A DNA stretch of 64,000 nucleotides from Actinotignum timonense (GTDB lineage Bacteria > Actinomycetota > Actinomycetes > Actinomycetales > Actinomycetaceae): NCBI RefSeq assembly GCF_900155575.1, contig NZ_LT706966.1, positions 1,051,492 to 1,115,491 of the forward strand, given 5' to 3'. The number at the start of each line of letters is the position of its first letter. Position 1 is the stretch's first letter. Below the pieces are notes generated by a model. The model was not told where the DNA came from. It saw nothing but the letters and a program-made list of their open reading frames with translations, and searched no databases. Of the stretch, positions 15,102 to 24,087 are shown piece after piece. A program made the position numbers and the translations under genes.

Positions 15102-17442
15102 CACACACGGGCGGCGGCGTCGCCGGTCGCGCAGCGCGAAGAGCGCTACCGGTATGTCGGCTGCTCCGGGGAGTGTGCAAGCAAAAATACCTTACGAGGC
15201 ACTCACCCAGAGCGGGCTGGCCTGGCTTGGCGGCAACATTTATTCGGTGACGCTTGAACTTTCGGATGTGAATTATTCTCTCGCGCCAAGCGAGGTACAG
15301 GAGGGTGTGATTGAGAAATACGCACGTTTCCTCAACTCGCATTTGGCGGGGACGCATGTGCAGATCCAGTTGATCAACCAGGTCTTGGATAAGGAAGTGC
15401 TGGCGCGTGGGGTGGCCCTTGCTATGCGTGGGGACGGGGTAGACGATTGGCGTAGTGAATATAACAGCTTGATCGCCTCCCGCCTGGCCACGGGTCGTAA
15501 TAATTGCGTTTCGCGTAAATACGTGACCCTCACTATCGAGGCGGAGGGTGTGGAGGAGGCTAAGACCACGCTTTCACGCATGGTCACGACCGCTAGTGCT
15601 GCTCTTCGGGAGATTGAGGGTTGTCAGGCCCGCCAACTGGATGGAGCCGAACGCCTGGCACTCATCACGTATTTTTTGCGGCCCGGTGCTCCTCGTTTTG
15701 ATTATGCTCAGCTCCTGGCCAGCAATCTCACGACGAAAGACGTGGTGGTGCCTCTCTCGCTGGATGTTGGGCGTGATCATGTGGACGCGGGTGGGCGGCT
15801 TTGGCAGTTGCTCGTTTTGCGGGATTTCCCGGCCTTTATTTCCGACCAGTTGCTCGCCGAACTGGCCGATTTGCCCCTGGATATGGCAGTAAGTATTCAT
15901 ATTGACCCGCTCTCGCAAAAGAAGGGTCTCGACTTGGTTAAGGCTCAGATTGCGGGGATGGATATTCAGCGGGGTAATGAGCAACGCCGCCTCCTCAAGC
16001 AAGGGTTGTCGAGTGATCTGATGCCGCATGAGTTGCAGGCATCTTTTGAGGAAGCAACCGAACTACGCACGCAGCTTGAACGCTCGAATGAAAAACTCTT
16101 CCGCACCACGATAGTGATCGCTGTCGGGGCAGACACGGAGGGGGAGCTTGCGGGGCGGGTTGAGCGCGTGAAAACCCTGGCCGCGAAGCACTCGTGCAAC
16201 CTGGAGACGTTGCGGTATATGCAGCTCGACGGCCTCGGGGCGACCTTGCCACTGGGCGTGTGTCGGTTGCCGGTGTTTCGTACCCTCACGACCGGCGCGC
16301 TAGCGGTCATGGTGCCGTTCACAACCGCGGAGCTGATGGAAGAGGGCGGCGATTTTTACGGGGTTAATGCGCGCTCGAAAAACTTGATCGTGGCGGATCG
16401 GCGGCGGGGCATGAACGCCAACGGCTTCGTTCTCGGCACCACCGGCTCGGGTAAAAGCCAGTTCGCGAAGTTCTCGATGCTACAAACTTTCTTGCGGCGT
16501 CCCACCGATGAGCTGCTTATTATTGACCCTGACCGCGAATACGTGCCACTCGCTTCGGTGATGGGTGCGAACCGGGTGATTGTATCGTCTAGCTCACCGG
16601 ACTCGATCAACCCGCTCGAGGTAGACAAGGGCGCGGGCGGGGAGAGTATTCAGGAGAAGTGCGGGGTCGCGCTTTCCCTGCTCGAGGTGCTGCTGGGCGG
16701 GGAGGGCGGTCTGTCGGCTTCTGAGCGGTCGATTATCGACCGGTGCGTGGCCCGGCTTTACCGGGACTATTTGAATACTGACGGCGCGACGCCGCCGACT
16801 CTCACGGATTTATATGACGCGCTCTCACGCGAAACTGACGGTGAGGGCCGCGAGCTTGCCCGCGGCCTTGAACTCTACGCCAGCGGGAGTGCGTCTGGGT
16901 TCGCTCGCGCCACCTCCATTGATCGCAGCAACCGGGTCACGGTCTTCGACACCGCTGATCTTTCTCGTGACGTGCAGACGTTCGGGATGATGGTTGTCCT
17001 GGAGGAGATTTGGGGGCGGATCAAAACGAACCGTGCCCGCGGCATACGCACGTGGGTGTATGTGGATGAATTCCATACGCTTTTTTCGAATCCTCATGCC
17101 GCCTCTTATTTTGAGGCGATGTATAAGCGGGTGCGTAAGTGGGGTGCCTCGATGACGGGTATCACCCAGAATATCGAGGAGTTGCTGGCGAATAAGGCCG
17201 CGCGGCTCATGCTCTCCAATTCCGACGGCCTATTTTTGCTTAACCAGCAGGCAACCGACGGCGCCGCGTTAGCGGATTTGCTCAAGTTGTCGGGTGAGCA
17301 GGCGGCGTTTTTCACGAACCAAGCCCCAGGTAAAGGCTTGCTTCGCCTGGGTGGGGTGTTGGTGCCTTTCGATAACACGATGCCAGCCAGTAGCCGGTTG
17401 TATGAGTTGTTTTCCACGAAATTCGAAGACAAGGCGGCCTGA
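15016..17442 (+). CDS. VirB4-type conjugation ATPase
   Basis: A protein of about 808 residues, the energising ATPase of the mating channel, acting at the cytoplasmic face of the membrane. Walker A is GTTGSGKS near residue 474; the strand LLIIDPDREY follows at about 500, and Walker B is VYVDEFHTLF near 680, with the downstream GASMTGITQN and DGLFLLNQQ motifs of the family. The first 45 residues are basic and low-complexity. Start choice is uncertain: ATG 15001, 15016 and 15151 are all in frame, and only 15151 avoids overlap with PrgI. None has a strong ribosome site. Confidence 0.9.
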   Translation: MGKRTQQQQDAAVPGVFVGSTSPSKQTTNTHGRRRRRSRSAKSATGMSAAPGSVQAKIPYEALTQSGLAWLGGNIYSVTLELSDVNYSLAPSEVQEGVIEKYARFLNSHLAGTHVQIQLINQVLDKEVLARGVALAMRGDGVDDWRSEYNSLIASRLATGRNNCVSRKYVTLTIEAEGVEEAKTTLSRMVTTASAALREIEGCQARQLDGAERLALITYFLRPGAPRFDYAQLLASNLTTKDVVVPLSLDVGRDHVDAGGRLWQLLVLRDFPAFISDQLLAELADLPLDMAVSIHIDPLSQKKGLDLVKAQIAGMDIQRGNEQRRLLKQGLSSDLMPHELQASFEEATELRTQLERSNEKLFRTTIVIAVGADTEGELAGRVERVKTLAAKHSCNLETLRYMQLDGLGATLPLGVCRLPVFRTLTTGALAVMVPFTTAELMEEGGDFYGVNARSKNLIVADRRRGMNANGFVLGTTGSGKSQFAKFSMLQTFLRRPTDELLIIDPDREYVPLASVMGANRVIVSSSSPDSINPLEVDKGAGGESIQEKCGVALSLLEVLLGGEGGLSASERSIIDRCVARLYRDYLNTDGATPPTLTDLYDALSRETDGEGRELARGLELYASGSASGFARATSIDRSNRVTVFDTADLSRDVQTFGMMVVLEEIWGRIKTNRARGIRTWVYVDEFHTLFSNPHAASYFEAMYKRVRKWGASMTGITQNIEELLANKAARLMLSNSDGLFLLNQQATDGAALADLLKLSGEQAAFFTNQAPGKGLLRLGGVLVPFDNTMPASSRLYELFSTKFEDKAA

Positions 17443-17444
17443 TA

Positions 17445-18509
17445 ATGATTGATCAAACTGTTGGGGCGGATGCGCTTTATATTATTGCCACCACGCAAGG
17501 CGGCGTGCCAGGCGTGCTCGAAGACATCGCGACGCATCCGAGTGCTTATCCCGAGCTTGCTGCCTGGGCGAACTTCGCGCGGGTGGTCGGAGTCGGGCGT
17601 GCCGGTGAGGTACCAGCGCCACCACAAACAATGGCTCAGGTGGCACCTGAGGTGGGGCTACCGGCGTCGCCGGTAGCCCCGCTAGCGGGTGGTCAGGCCG
17701 GCCCGCAGGGGGTAGACGGTAGGCGGCGGCGTCGTACGCGGGCTGGTAGCGGCCTACCCGGCCGCGGGAATTTGGCTCGCAACCTCACTCTCGGGGCCGC
17801 TCTCGTATGCCTCGCGCTCATGGTCGCGGCTTTGTGGGTCATGAAAAACCCAACCGCCGACGACGCCGCGCAGTCAGCGCCACCAACACCGGCGGCGTCG
17901 ATAGTGCCTGCGACACCGGAAGCCACCACCGCGCCGCCTGCAGAGGGTGTCTTGGAAGCCACCGGCAAGGCACACATGTGCATAGCCCGCGGCAAGGATG
18001 TTTCGTGTATTGGCGTAGGCGACCATGGCCAGAACGCCTCCCACACGTTCGACGCGGACGTGAAAATCTTGGCGGCGGGTGGGGACACCACCTGCGCGAG
18101 CAGCGGCCAAGGCGCGGTGTGTTGGGGTGATAACAGGTGGAGCCAAGCCGGCCAGCAACCCTCCGACACCCAAGCACCGGCGGCGGTCTCGGGACTCGAA
18201 TCCCTCGAGGTCAAAGACCTTGCGGTGGGGGATGCTCACGCCTGCGCCCTCACGAACACCGGGGTGTGGTGTTGGGGTACGGACTACAACGGACAACTCG
18301 GGGGCGGTGCCCAAGGTGATAAAGCGAGCTTGGCCCGCCAAGTCACGCTCCCGGAAGGCGCAAATCCGACGGGGCTGGTGGCTTCGCGGTTCACCACCTG
18401 CGCGAGAAATGATGCCGGGCGGGCGTGGTGTTGGGGGTCGAACGACAAACAAGCACTCACAAATGACCCGGCTGGGATTGTGGGCGTGACAGAGAAGAGC
18501 GGGCTGTGA
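17445..18509 (+). CDS. Membrane protein with extracytoplasmic RCC1-like repeats
   Basis: A 354-residue protein. Residues 8-55 resemble the helical variant-LRR segment found in some actinobacterial proteins, residues 91-113 are Arg-rich, 115-133 form one membrane helix, and 140-170 are a Pro/Thr-rich stalk. Residues 170-345 carry four RCC1-type blades, each with the C-[AI]...[VW]-C-[WI]-G core (for example HACALTNTGVWCWG). Each blade has two Cys, suggesting disulphides outside the cell. A complete RCC1 propeller usually has seven blades, so this is a partial or multimeric propeller. It lies between virB4 and the wall hydrolase and overlaps the latter by four bases, so it is probably part of the mating channel. 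Its exact role is unknown. Confidence 0.75.
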   Translation: MIDQTVGADALYIIATTQGGVPGVLEDIATHPSAYPELAAWANFARVVGVGRAGEVPAPPQTMAQVAPEVGLPASPVAPLAGGQAGPQGVDGRRRRRTRAGSGLPGRGNLARNLTLGAALVCLALMVAALWVMKNPTADDAAQSAPPTPAASIVPATPEATTAPPAEGVLEATGKAHMCIARGKDVSCIGVGDHGQNASHTFDADVKILAAGGDTTCASSGQGAVCWGDNRWSQAGQQPSDTQAPAAVSGLESLEVKDLAVGDAHACALTNTGVWCWGTDYNGQLGGGAQGDKASLARQVTLPEGANPTGLVASRFTTCARNDAGRAWCWGSNDKQALTNDPAGIVGVTEKSGL

Positions 18510-20029
18510 GCGTGCTTGCGTCGATGAATATCCGCGACACTTCCAGTAAAAAAGCCGCGAATATCCACACTCGCCGAGACTCTCACTTGGTGGGTAAGGC
18601 TGGGCGGCTTGTGGGGGATGTGCGTGAGCTACGCAGCTTCGAGGGTGGAGAAGTCGATGAGCAAGTCGGTACGGCTTTCTCCATCGCCGGCCGTACAGTG
18701 GGACGTAAAACCTGGAATAAAGCACGTCAGCATATTCCGGTACTGCGCGGGCACGTCCCGCGCACCTCGCGTGTCTCTCGTCTTACGGCTCGCCGCGCCG
18801 CGACCGTACCGGCGATGTCGCCGGTGAGGTCGGCGTCGAGTGGGCGTTCCGGGTCGAGTGTCGTACCCGGACTGAGGCGTGCGACACCGGGCAGTCGGCA
18901 GGCCCAGCGGGCTGGCAGGGCTGCCTTGCGGGGTGGGTATCGGCCACGCCTCGCTGCCCGGGCATTGAATGCTGGGCGGGTGGTGGCCGTGAAAATCGCG
19001 GCTGCCATTGCCTCCGGCGTATCCATGATCGCTGCCTCTCCGGTCTTGATAGCGGGGCTGGTGGCCTCCATCATGATCATCGCGATTGTCTCGTTCATCC
19101 CCAACTGGATAGTGAATTTAGTGGTCGATGATGAGTTGCCGGAGGTCGCGTTCCCGATCCAAGACGACTACCCCTGGCGCGATAAAGTTAGGGACTCGGC
19201 TGGTAATGCTACCGAGGTGTTCAACACCGTAAACACGGAGACGCTCTACTATTTCGGGAATTGCACGGATTTTGTGTATTGGCGGGTGAACCGGGATATG
19301 GGTGGCGGCCCCGGCAGATGGGTCTACCGGCATGGTGACCTAACCCCTGCCGGTGGGAACGGCTCCCAGTGGGGAGATACCGCTAATTTGCCGGGCTGGC
19401 CCGTCATCAACAACGCAAAAGACGTCAAAACCGGTGATATTGTCTCTTTCAAGTCTGGGGTGGCTGGGCATGACCACCCGGCCGGACACGTGGCGTATGC
19501 GGCCGCAAACACCGACGGCACCCTCCTCACGGAGAATTACGGTAACGCCGCCTACTACCTCGAGCGCTTCACCCACACTGACTTCCAGAAGTTCCTGGAT
19601 GACGGGCGTATCACTGTGCGCCGCAACCCAGACCTGGGCCGGAGGGCAGCGAGTGGCGAAATAGTTCGGGTGCCCGGCGGGTCGAGCGCCGTTCTGGATA
19701 CGGCTCTCGCCTATCAGGGCGTGCCTTATGTACACGGGGGACAATCCCCGAGCGGTTGGGACTGTATCGGTTTCGTTGCCTGGGTATATCGCCAGCACGG
19801 GGTGACCATCAACTACTTCGACACGACGGGCGTGTTGTCGTATGGGCGGCGAGTGCCCTATAGCCAAGCCAAGCCAGGAGACATTCTCTATTGGCCCGGG
19901 CATGTGGCTATCTCGCTAGGGGATGGCCGGAATGTTGCCGCGTGGAACGAAAAAATGGGGACAACGGTCGGCCCGGATTCGTGGTGCGGGGAAGAGCCTC
20001 CGGTTGTGATCCGCATGAGCGAAAACTAA
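18506..20029 (+). CDS. Conjugative wall hydrolase, CHAP plus NlpC/P60
   Basis: A 507-residue VirB1-like lytic protein that opens peptidoglycan for the mating channel. Residues 1-160 are basic and probably cytoplasmic, and 172-205 form a membrane helix. Residues 248-370 are a CHAP domain (Cys253 in GNCTDF, His328 in AGHVAY, ENYG at 343-346). Residues 393-507 are an NlpC/P60 domain (Cys420 in WDCIGF, His466 in WPGHVAIS). Two cysteine peptidase domains of different families in one transfer protein is uncommon but known. The last domain is closely similar to the chromosomal hydrolase at 3000-3734. The GTG start overlaps the RCC1 gene stop (GTGA). Confidence 0.9.
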   Translation: MSVLASMNIRDTSSKKAANIHTRRDSHLVGKAGRLVGDVRELRSFEGGEVDEQVGTAFSIAGRTVGRKTWNKARQHIPVLRGHVPRTSRVSRLTARRAATVPAMSPVRSASSGRSGSSVVPGLRRATPGSRQAQRAGRAALRGGYRPRLAARALNAGRVVAVKIAAAIASGVSMIAASPVLIAGLVASIMIIAIVSFIPNWIVNLVVDDELPEVAFPIQDDYPWRDKVRDSAGNATEVFNTVNTETLYYFGNCTDFVYWRVNRDMGGGPGRWVYRHGDLTPAGGNGSQWGDTANLPGWPVINNAKDVKTGDIVSFKSGVAGHDHPAGHVAYAAANTDGTLLTENYGNAAYYLERFTHTDFQKFLDDGRITVRRNPDLGRRAASGEIVRVPGGSSAVLDTALAYQGVPYVHGGQSPSGWDCIGFVAWVYRQHGVTINYFDTTGVLSYGRRVPYSQAKPGDILYWPGHVAISLGDGRNVAAWNEKMGTTVGPDSWCGEEPPVVIRMSEN

Positions 20030-20044
20030 CAGGGAGGGCTAGTT

Positions 20045-20881
20045 GTGGCTGGGATTATTTTGGCGATGCTCACCGCGATTTTCGGCGGTAGCTTTGCGGG
20101 CGGGGTCGATGACCTGAAAACAGACATCGCCTCCTACAACCAGAGCGCTTTTGAGTTTTGCACGAGCCTCAATTCTGTTGCGGTAAAGCCTGTGGCGGCG
20201 ACTATTCTCGCGATTATTCTCGTGCTCGAGCTAGCTAGGCTTTCTACCCGTTATGAGGGAGACAGCAAGAGCGGCACCCAGCAGATCGCTCTCGCGTTGC
20301 TGAAAGCCGCGTTGATATTGATCGCAATAGGAAACGTCGATCTCATTCTTTCCTCGATTAATGAGGCGGGTGAGAAAATCACCGCCGGAGTAGTAGCGCA
20401 AAGCCCGGACACGGTTGCCGGGGGTGATCTTCCGGCGTCGGTGAAAACAGCGGTAGACGACCTAGGCTTAGCCGACAAGGCGGGCCTTATGCTCGTGCTT
20501 TTCTTGCCGTGGCTGCTCTCCATCGTCGCCTCCATTGGCGTGAAAATCATCGTGTTGTTGCGTTTCGCCGAGATCTATATTTTGAGTGCGGCCGCAACCC
20601 TTCCCCTGGTTTTCCTCTCGCATCCGGAGACGAAAAGCATCGGCGTGGGATATTTGCGCCGCTATGCGGGTGCGGTCTTGCATGGCGTGGTCATCATCTT
20701 GTGCATCACGATTTACTCGTATTTCCAAGTGGAGATGGTGGACGTGAATAGTTTGACGGGGGATAACATGCTCTCTACATTGACCGCGAATCTTCCGGGG
20801 CTGCTGGCCGCGCCGGTCTTCTTCCTCACCCTGCTTTTCGGTTCCTCGCGCATGGCTAAAGCATTCCTCGGAGAAGGATAG
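20045..20881 (+). CDS. VirB6/TrbL-like polytopic conjugation protein
   Basis: A 278-residue integral membrane protein with about six hydrophobic helices (first near 1-20, others around 48-65, 85-105, 145-170, 180-200, 212-235 and 250-270). The central pair LLSIVASIGVKIIVLLRFAEIYILSA is typical of VirB6/TrbL-type channel subunits. GTG 20045 follows AGGGAGGGC. It is the last gene of the rightward transfer block and converges with the coupling-protein gene; only 19 bases separate the two stops. Confidence 0.78.
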   Translation: MAGIILAMLTAIFGGSFAGGVDDLKTDIASYNQSAFEFCTSLNSVAVKPVAATILAIILVLELARLSTRYEGDSKSGTQQIALALLKAALILIAIGNVDLILSSINEAGEKITAGVVAQSPDTVAGGDLPASVKTAVDDLGLADKAGLMLVLFLPWLLSIVASIGVKIIVLLRFAEIYILSAAATLPLVFLSHPETKSIGVGYLRRYAGAVLHGVVIILCITIYSYFQVEMVDVNSLTGDNMLSTLTANLPGLLAAPVFFLTLLFGSSRMAKAFLGEG

Positions 20882-20900
20882 TGATTATTGATGAATGGAT

Positions 20901-22586
20901 TTAGATGGAGGGTGCTTCGAGCTTTTTCGAGTAGAACGGGGCGAGACCGCGCAAGAAATACAGACACTTGTCGGTCGGCATGTGGGCGATCTCATCCGGG
21001 GTCATGAGTTCACGGCCCAGGCGTTTGTGGCCGCGTGTCCAGTTCCCGTTCCTGCCCCGGCTTTCGGAAATATCGGTCGTGGTGATGGTTTGTTTGCCGA
21101 GCATTTTCGAGAAGTATTCGGTGGTGGAGCGTTCTTGTCCGCCGAGGAAGAGGATTGAGTCGCAGTTGCCGACGATGGTGTCCCAGTCTTCCTTGTAGAG
21201 TGCTTTGCCTTGTGCCATGTTCTGGATGATCACGGATACGGATATGGCACGGGAGCGCATGACAGCGATTTTCCGCTCAAAGGAGGGGATACGTCCGATG
21301 TTTGCGAATTCGTCCATAAACACCTGGAGTTGGACAGGCAACCGGCGTGAATCTTCGTGGTCGGCGATGTAGATGTTGGTTTCGAAGAGTTGCTCGAAGA
21401 AAATGGATGCGAGGAAGTTGAAGGCGGCGTGGGTGTCGGGGATGATCAAAAATAACGCGGTTTTCTCTTGCCCGATGCGCTCGAGGTGGAGAGTGTCGGC
21501 CGAAAGTAAGGCGCGCATGGGTGCCATGTGGAGGGGTGCACACCTCACTCCGAGGGAGATAATCACTGATTTTTTAGTTTCTCCCGCGCCCTGTAGGTAA
21601 GTGTTGTATTGGGAGGCGGCGAAGCGGAGCCCGTCGATCGCGCCGAGAGCCTGAGGGGAGAAAATGTCTTGGGTGGGGTCTTGGCGTGCGATTTCGGCTT
21701 CCTGGATTAGCTCGCTGGTTGCTTCGAAGAGTAGATCGACATCGGACTTGCTCTCGTCGTCTTTTTCGAATGCTTGCATTTGCGCGAGCAGATCAACGAC
21801 GTCGATGAGTGTGCCGGTGTTGCCTTTCGTGTAGTAGATGTAGGCGACGAGGGCGGTGAGGAGTGCGCGTTCTGCTTTTTCCCAGAAGTCACTTGAGGTG
21901 GCGGGCCGCCGCCCGGTGGTATTCGAGATGAAGTTTTCGACCAGGATGCTGATGTCGATTTCACCGCGGGTGTCTTTGAAGTAGGAGAGTGGATTGAAGG
22001 TGGCGGAGCGGTTGAAGTCGACGAGGTTGAAGCACCGTACTTGGTAGCCGTGGGCTGTGAGTGCGGCGTGGGTTTGGGCATAGAGTTCGCCTTTCGGGTC
22101 AGTGACCGCGAACGAGGTATTGAATTGCGCGAGGTTGGGTAAAACGTAGTAGCGGGATTTACCTGATCCGGATCCGCCAACAACGAGGGCGTTGAGATTG
22201 CGTTGGGTTTTCCGACCATCCAGGGACAAGCGCTCCGTGCGAGTAAACAAGAGGTTGCTTGTATAGGTTTTGTCGCGGTAGGGGCGGATCGCGGCTTGGG
22301 TGGCGAAGCGCGCGGAGCCGTGCTCGGCGCCGTCCCGTCGGGTGCCTTTCATGGTCTTGCGGTAGAGGGCGGTTAGGGCGATTGTGGCCGCTAGAAGCAG
22401 ACCGGCGGCGGCGTCGATCTCATGAAAAGAGATATGGAAAGGCCGCTCAAGGAGATCAAGGTAGAAGCGGTCGAGAATATCCGTGAGTGGCAGGCCGGCT
22501 TCGATGTCGCTGCGTACCTGGAAACAGACCTTGTTTCCTGTCCAGAATGCGAGGAGGAGGCCGAGAATGGTGAGGATGTAGGTCAT
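20901..22586 (-). CDS. VirD4/TraG-type coupling ATPase (T4CP)
   Basis: A 561-residue coupling protein that hands the relaxase-DNA complex to the secretion channel. Two N-terminal membrane helices lie at about 3-22 and 58-76. Walker A is GGSGSGKS at 137-144, followed by the DPKGEL motif, and Walker B is VFMDEFANIG near 413, with the T4CP motif VIIQNMAQ. Its start overlaps the upstream small gene by four bases (ATGA). It is the distal gene of the mobC-relaxase operon. Confidence 0.93.
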   Translation of the reverse strand: MTYILTILGLLLAFWTGNKVCFQVRSDIEAGLPLTDILDRFYLDLLERPFHISFHEIDAAAGLLLAATIALTALYRKTMKGTRRDGAEHGSARFATQAAIRPYRDKTYTSNLLFTRTERLSLDGRKTQRNLNALVVGGSGSGKSRYYVLPNLAQFNTSFAVTDPKGELYAQTHAALTAHGYQVRCFNLVDFNRSATFNPLSYFKDTRGEIDISILVENFISNTTGRRPATSSDFWEKAERALLTALVAYIYYTKGNTGTLIDVVDLLAQMQAFEKDDESKSDVDLLFEATSELIQEAEIARQDPTQDIFSPQALGAIDGLRFAASQYNTYLQGAGETKKSVIISLGVRCAPLHMAPMRALLSADTLHLERIGQEKTALFLIIPDTHAAFNFLASIFFEQLFETNIYIADHEDSRRLPVQLQVFMDEFANIGRIPSFERKIAVMRSRAISVSVIIQNMAQGKALYKEDWDTIVGNCDSILFLGGQERSTTEYFSKMLGKQTITTTDISESRGRNGNWTRGHKRLGRELMTPDEIAHMPTDKCLYFLRGLAPFYSKKLEAPSI

Positions 22587-23014
22587 TGGTGTGCTTTCTT
22601 TTTCGCGCGGGTCTCGATCACAGCCGCAATATCAGCCCGGCCCTCATAAGTGAAAGAAACCCGCGGGATTTCCTGGGTGTCGGCAAGGTCTAGTGTGGGT
22701 GCGGTAGATGCGAGTGGTGACGTCGCGACGTCAGAGGCACCCACACCATCGGCGTCACCGACATCGGTCGTTGGTGTGCGTAGGCGGGTGAGGTTGTTGA
22801 AAACGGCGTGTGGGTCGATGTCTGTGTCGATCAAACACAAGCCAGGCTCGCTATACACGAGCGCCTCCACATTGGCTGGCAATAGGCGGGCGACATCGGG
22901 ATGAGTGGGGGCCTCGGCTAGCGTGAGCGCGGTCAAGGGAGCGTGACCGCGTAGGAGCTGGGCGAGGGCGCGCTCTGCTGGCTCGGCTGTTATAAGCGTG
23001 AAAGAGCCGGTCAT
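22583..23014 (-). CDS. ICE hypothetical protein between SSB-like and coupling protein
   Basis: A 143-residue soluble protein, not recognised. The N-terminal half (residues 1-75) looks folded, with alternating strands and helices (FTLITAEPAERALAQLL, VEALVYSEPGLCLID). Residues 80-110 are a linker, and the tail EIPRVSFTYEGRADIAAVIETRAKKK is basic. It overlaps both neighbours by four bases, so it is tightly coupled to the relaxosome and coupling genes and may be an accessory factor. Confidence 0.7.
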   Translation of the reverse strand: MTGSFTLITAEPAERALAQLLRGHAPLTALTLAEAPTHPDVARLLPANVEALVYSEPGLCLIDTDIDPHAVFNNLTRLRTPTTDVGDADGVGASDVATSPLASTAPTLDLADTQEIPRVSFTYEGRADIAAVIETRAKKKAHQ

Positions 23015-23283
23015 GGCGTACTCCAGTCCGGGAAAAAGTCAGGGGCAAGCGAATAGGGGGCGAGGAAGATGCCGCCGTCGTCGCCTTGCTCGATTACTCC
23101 GTATGCAAGTACCTGGGTGCCGCGCTGCAAAGCGAGTTCTTCACCGAGGTAGCGGGCGAGGCGGCCACTAGCTATCACGGTGGTTTTGATAGCAGCCTGG
23201 GTTTCGATAATGAACCGCAAGGAGGTGTGTTCGAGGTTCCATTGTGGAGTGTTGGCGATAGTGCCGGCACAGAAAATATCCAC
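23011..23283 (-). CDS. Small SSB-like OB-fold protein
   Basis: A 90-residue protein. The pattern MDIFCAGTIANTPQW, LRFIIET, IKTTVIASGRLARYL, and GTQVLAYGVIEQG resembles the first strands of a single-stranded-DNA-binding OB fold, shorter than housekeeping SSB (about 170) and without the acidic tail. GTG start at 23283, six bases after the DUF3801 stop. An SSB-like partner in a relaxase operon would protect the transferred strand; this is inference. Confidence 0.55.
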   Translation of the reverse strand: MDIFCAGTIANTPQWNLEHTSLRFIIETQAAIKTTVIASGRLARYLGEELALQRGTQVLAYGVIEQGDDGGIFLAPYSLAPDFFPDWSTP

Positions 23284-23289
23284 GGGATT

Positions 23290-24087
23290 CTACCGGCCCA
23301 TCTTTTTCGAGACCACCTGGGCAGGCACAGGCGGACGCCCGTTGAGTGCGGCTTTTTTGGCTCGGGCTTTCTTCTCGATAGCACGAGCCACATCACTGCG
23401 GGTCTGGAGTTTTTCTTTCGTGACCGGCTTCTTTCCCGGCGCGGCCCCTGACGTCGGCAGTGTCTCCGACGTCGCCGGTGCCTGGGGTGTCTGGCTTTCC
23501 GAGGCAGACAGAGCGGCGGCGTCGGCGTTCGGGGTGGTGGCACCAGGCTGGGTGACGTCGCCGGTTTGCGCGGGAGCGTCTGCTTCTGGTGTACCGTCTT
23601 CTGGTGCTTGCCCCTCTTTCTTGGATGCTATCTTCTCAGGTGTGTCTTTTTCGGTGCCCGGCTTGCTCTGGCTAGCCTGTTGCCGCGTGGGGGTGAGGTC
23701 GGCTTCGATGCGGGCCAAGGCGTGTTGCATGAGCGCCACATCGCTTCCTTGGAAGTGGACAAAGTAGCCTTCACCAGCGCGCTCGAGCGCGAAATCCACA
23801 CCGGCTCGTCTCAAGTATTTTTTGAGAGCGGCAAGGTTTTCCGGGGTGATCTCGGCCGAGTGGAGATCCCCACCTTTACGCTGGAGCGTTTTGATGGTCA
23901 TGCGCCCGTGTTCGCGCTGACTTGGCGCAACGCCTTTCAGTTTGGCGATGTGCTTTAGGCCGCCTTGGGCGGTCAGTCGAACGGCTTGGAGTGAGCCGGT
24001 GAGGAAGTAGCCGGTGATTTTTAGGCCGGCTTGGAGAAGCGTTGCGGTAACCGTGTTGGCGATTTGTTCGCCGCCCATAATACTCAT
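23290..24087 (-). CDS. PcfB-like DUF3801 relaxosome accessory protein
   Basis: A 265-residue protein. Residues 1-130 match the DUF3801/PcfB pattern: helical start (GGEQIANTVTATLLQAGLKI), GRMTIKTLQRKGGDL, LAALKKYLRRAGVDFAL and YFVHFQGSDVALMQHAL. Residues 135-215 are a disordered, Ala/Pro/Thr linker and the C-terminus is Lys/Arg-rich. PcfB proteins help dock the relaxase on the coupling ATPase in Gram-positive conjugation. The start overlaps the relaxase stop by four bases. Confidence 0.8.
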   Translation of the reverse strand: MSIMGGEQIANTVTATLLQAGLKITGYFLTGSLQAVRLTAQGGLKHIAKLKGVAPSQREHGRMTIKTLQRKGGDLHSAEITPENLAALKKYLRRAGVDFALERAGEGYFVHFQGSDVALMQHALARIEADLTPTRQQASQSKPGTEKDTPEKIASKKEGQAPEDGTPEADAPAQTGDVTQPGATTPNADAAALSASESQTPQAPATSETLPTSGAAPGKKPVTKEKLQTRSDVARAIEKKARAKKAALNGRPPVPAQVVSKKMGR

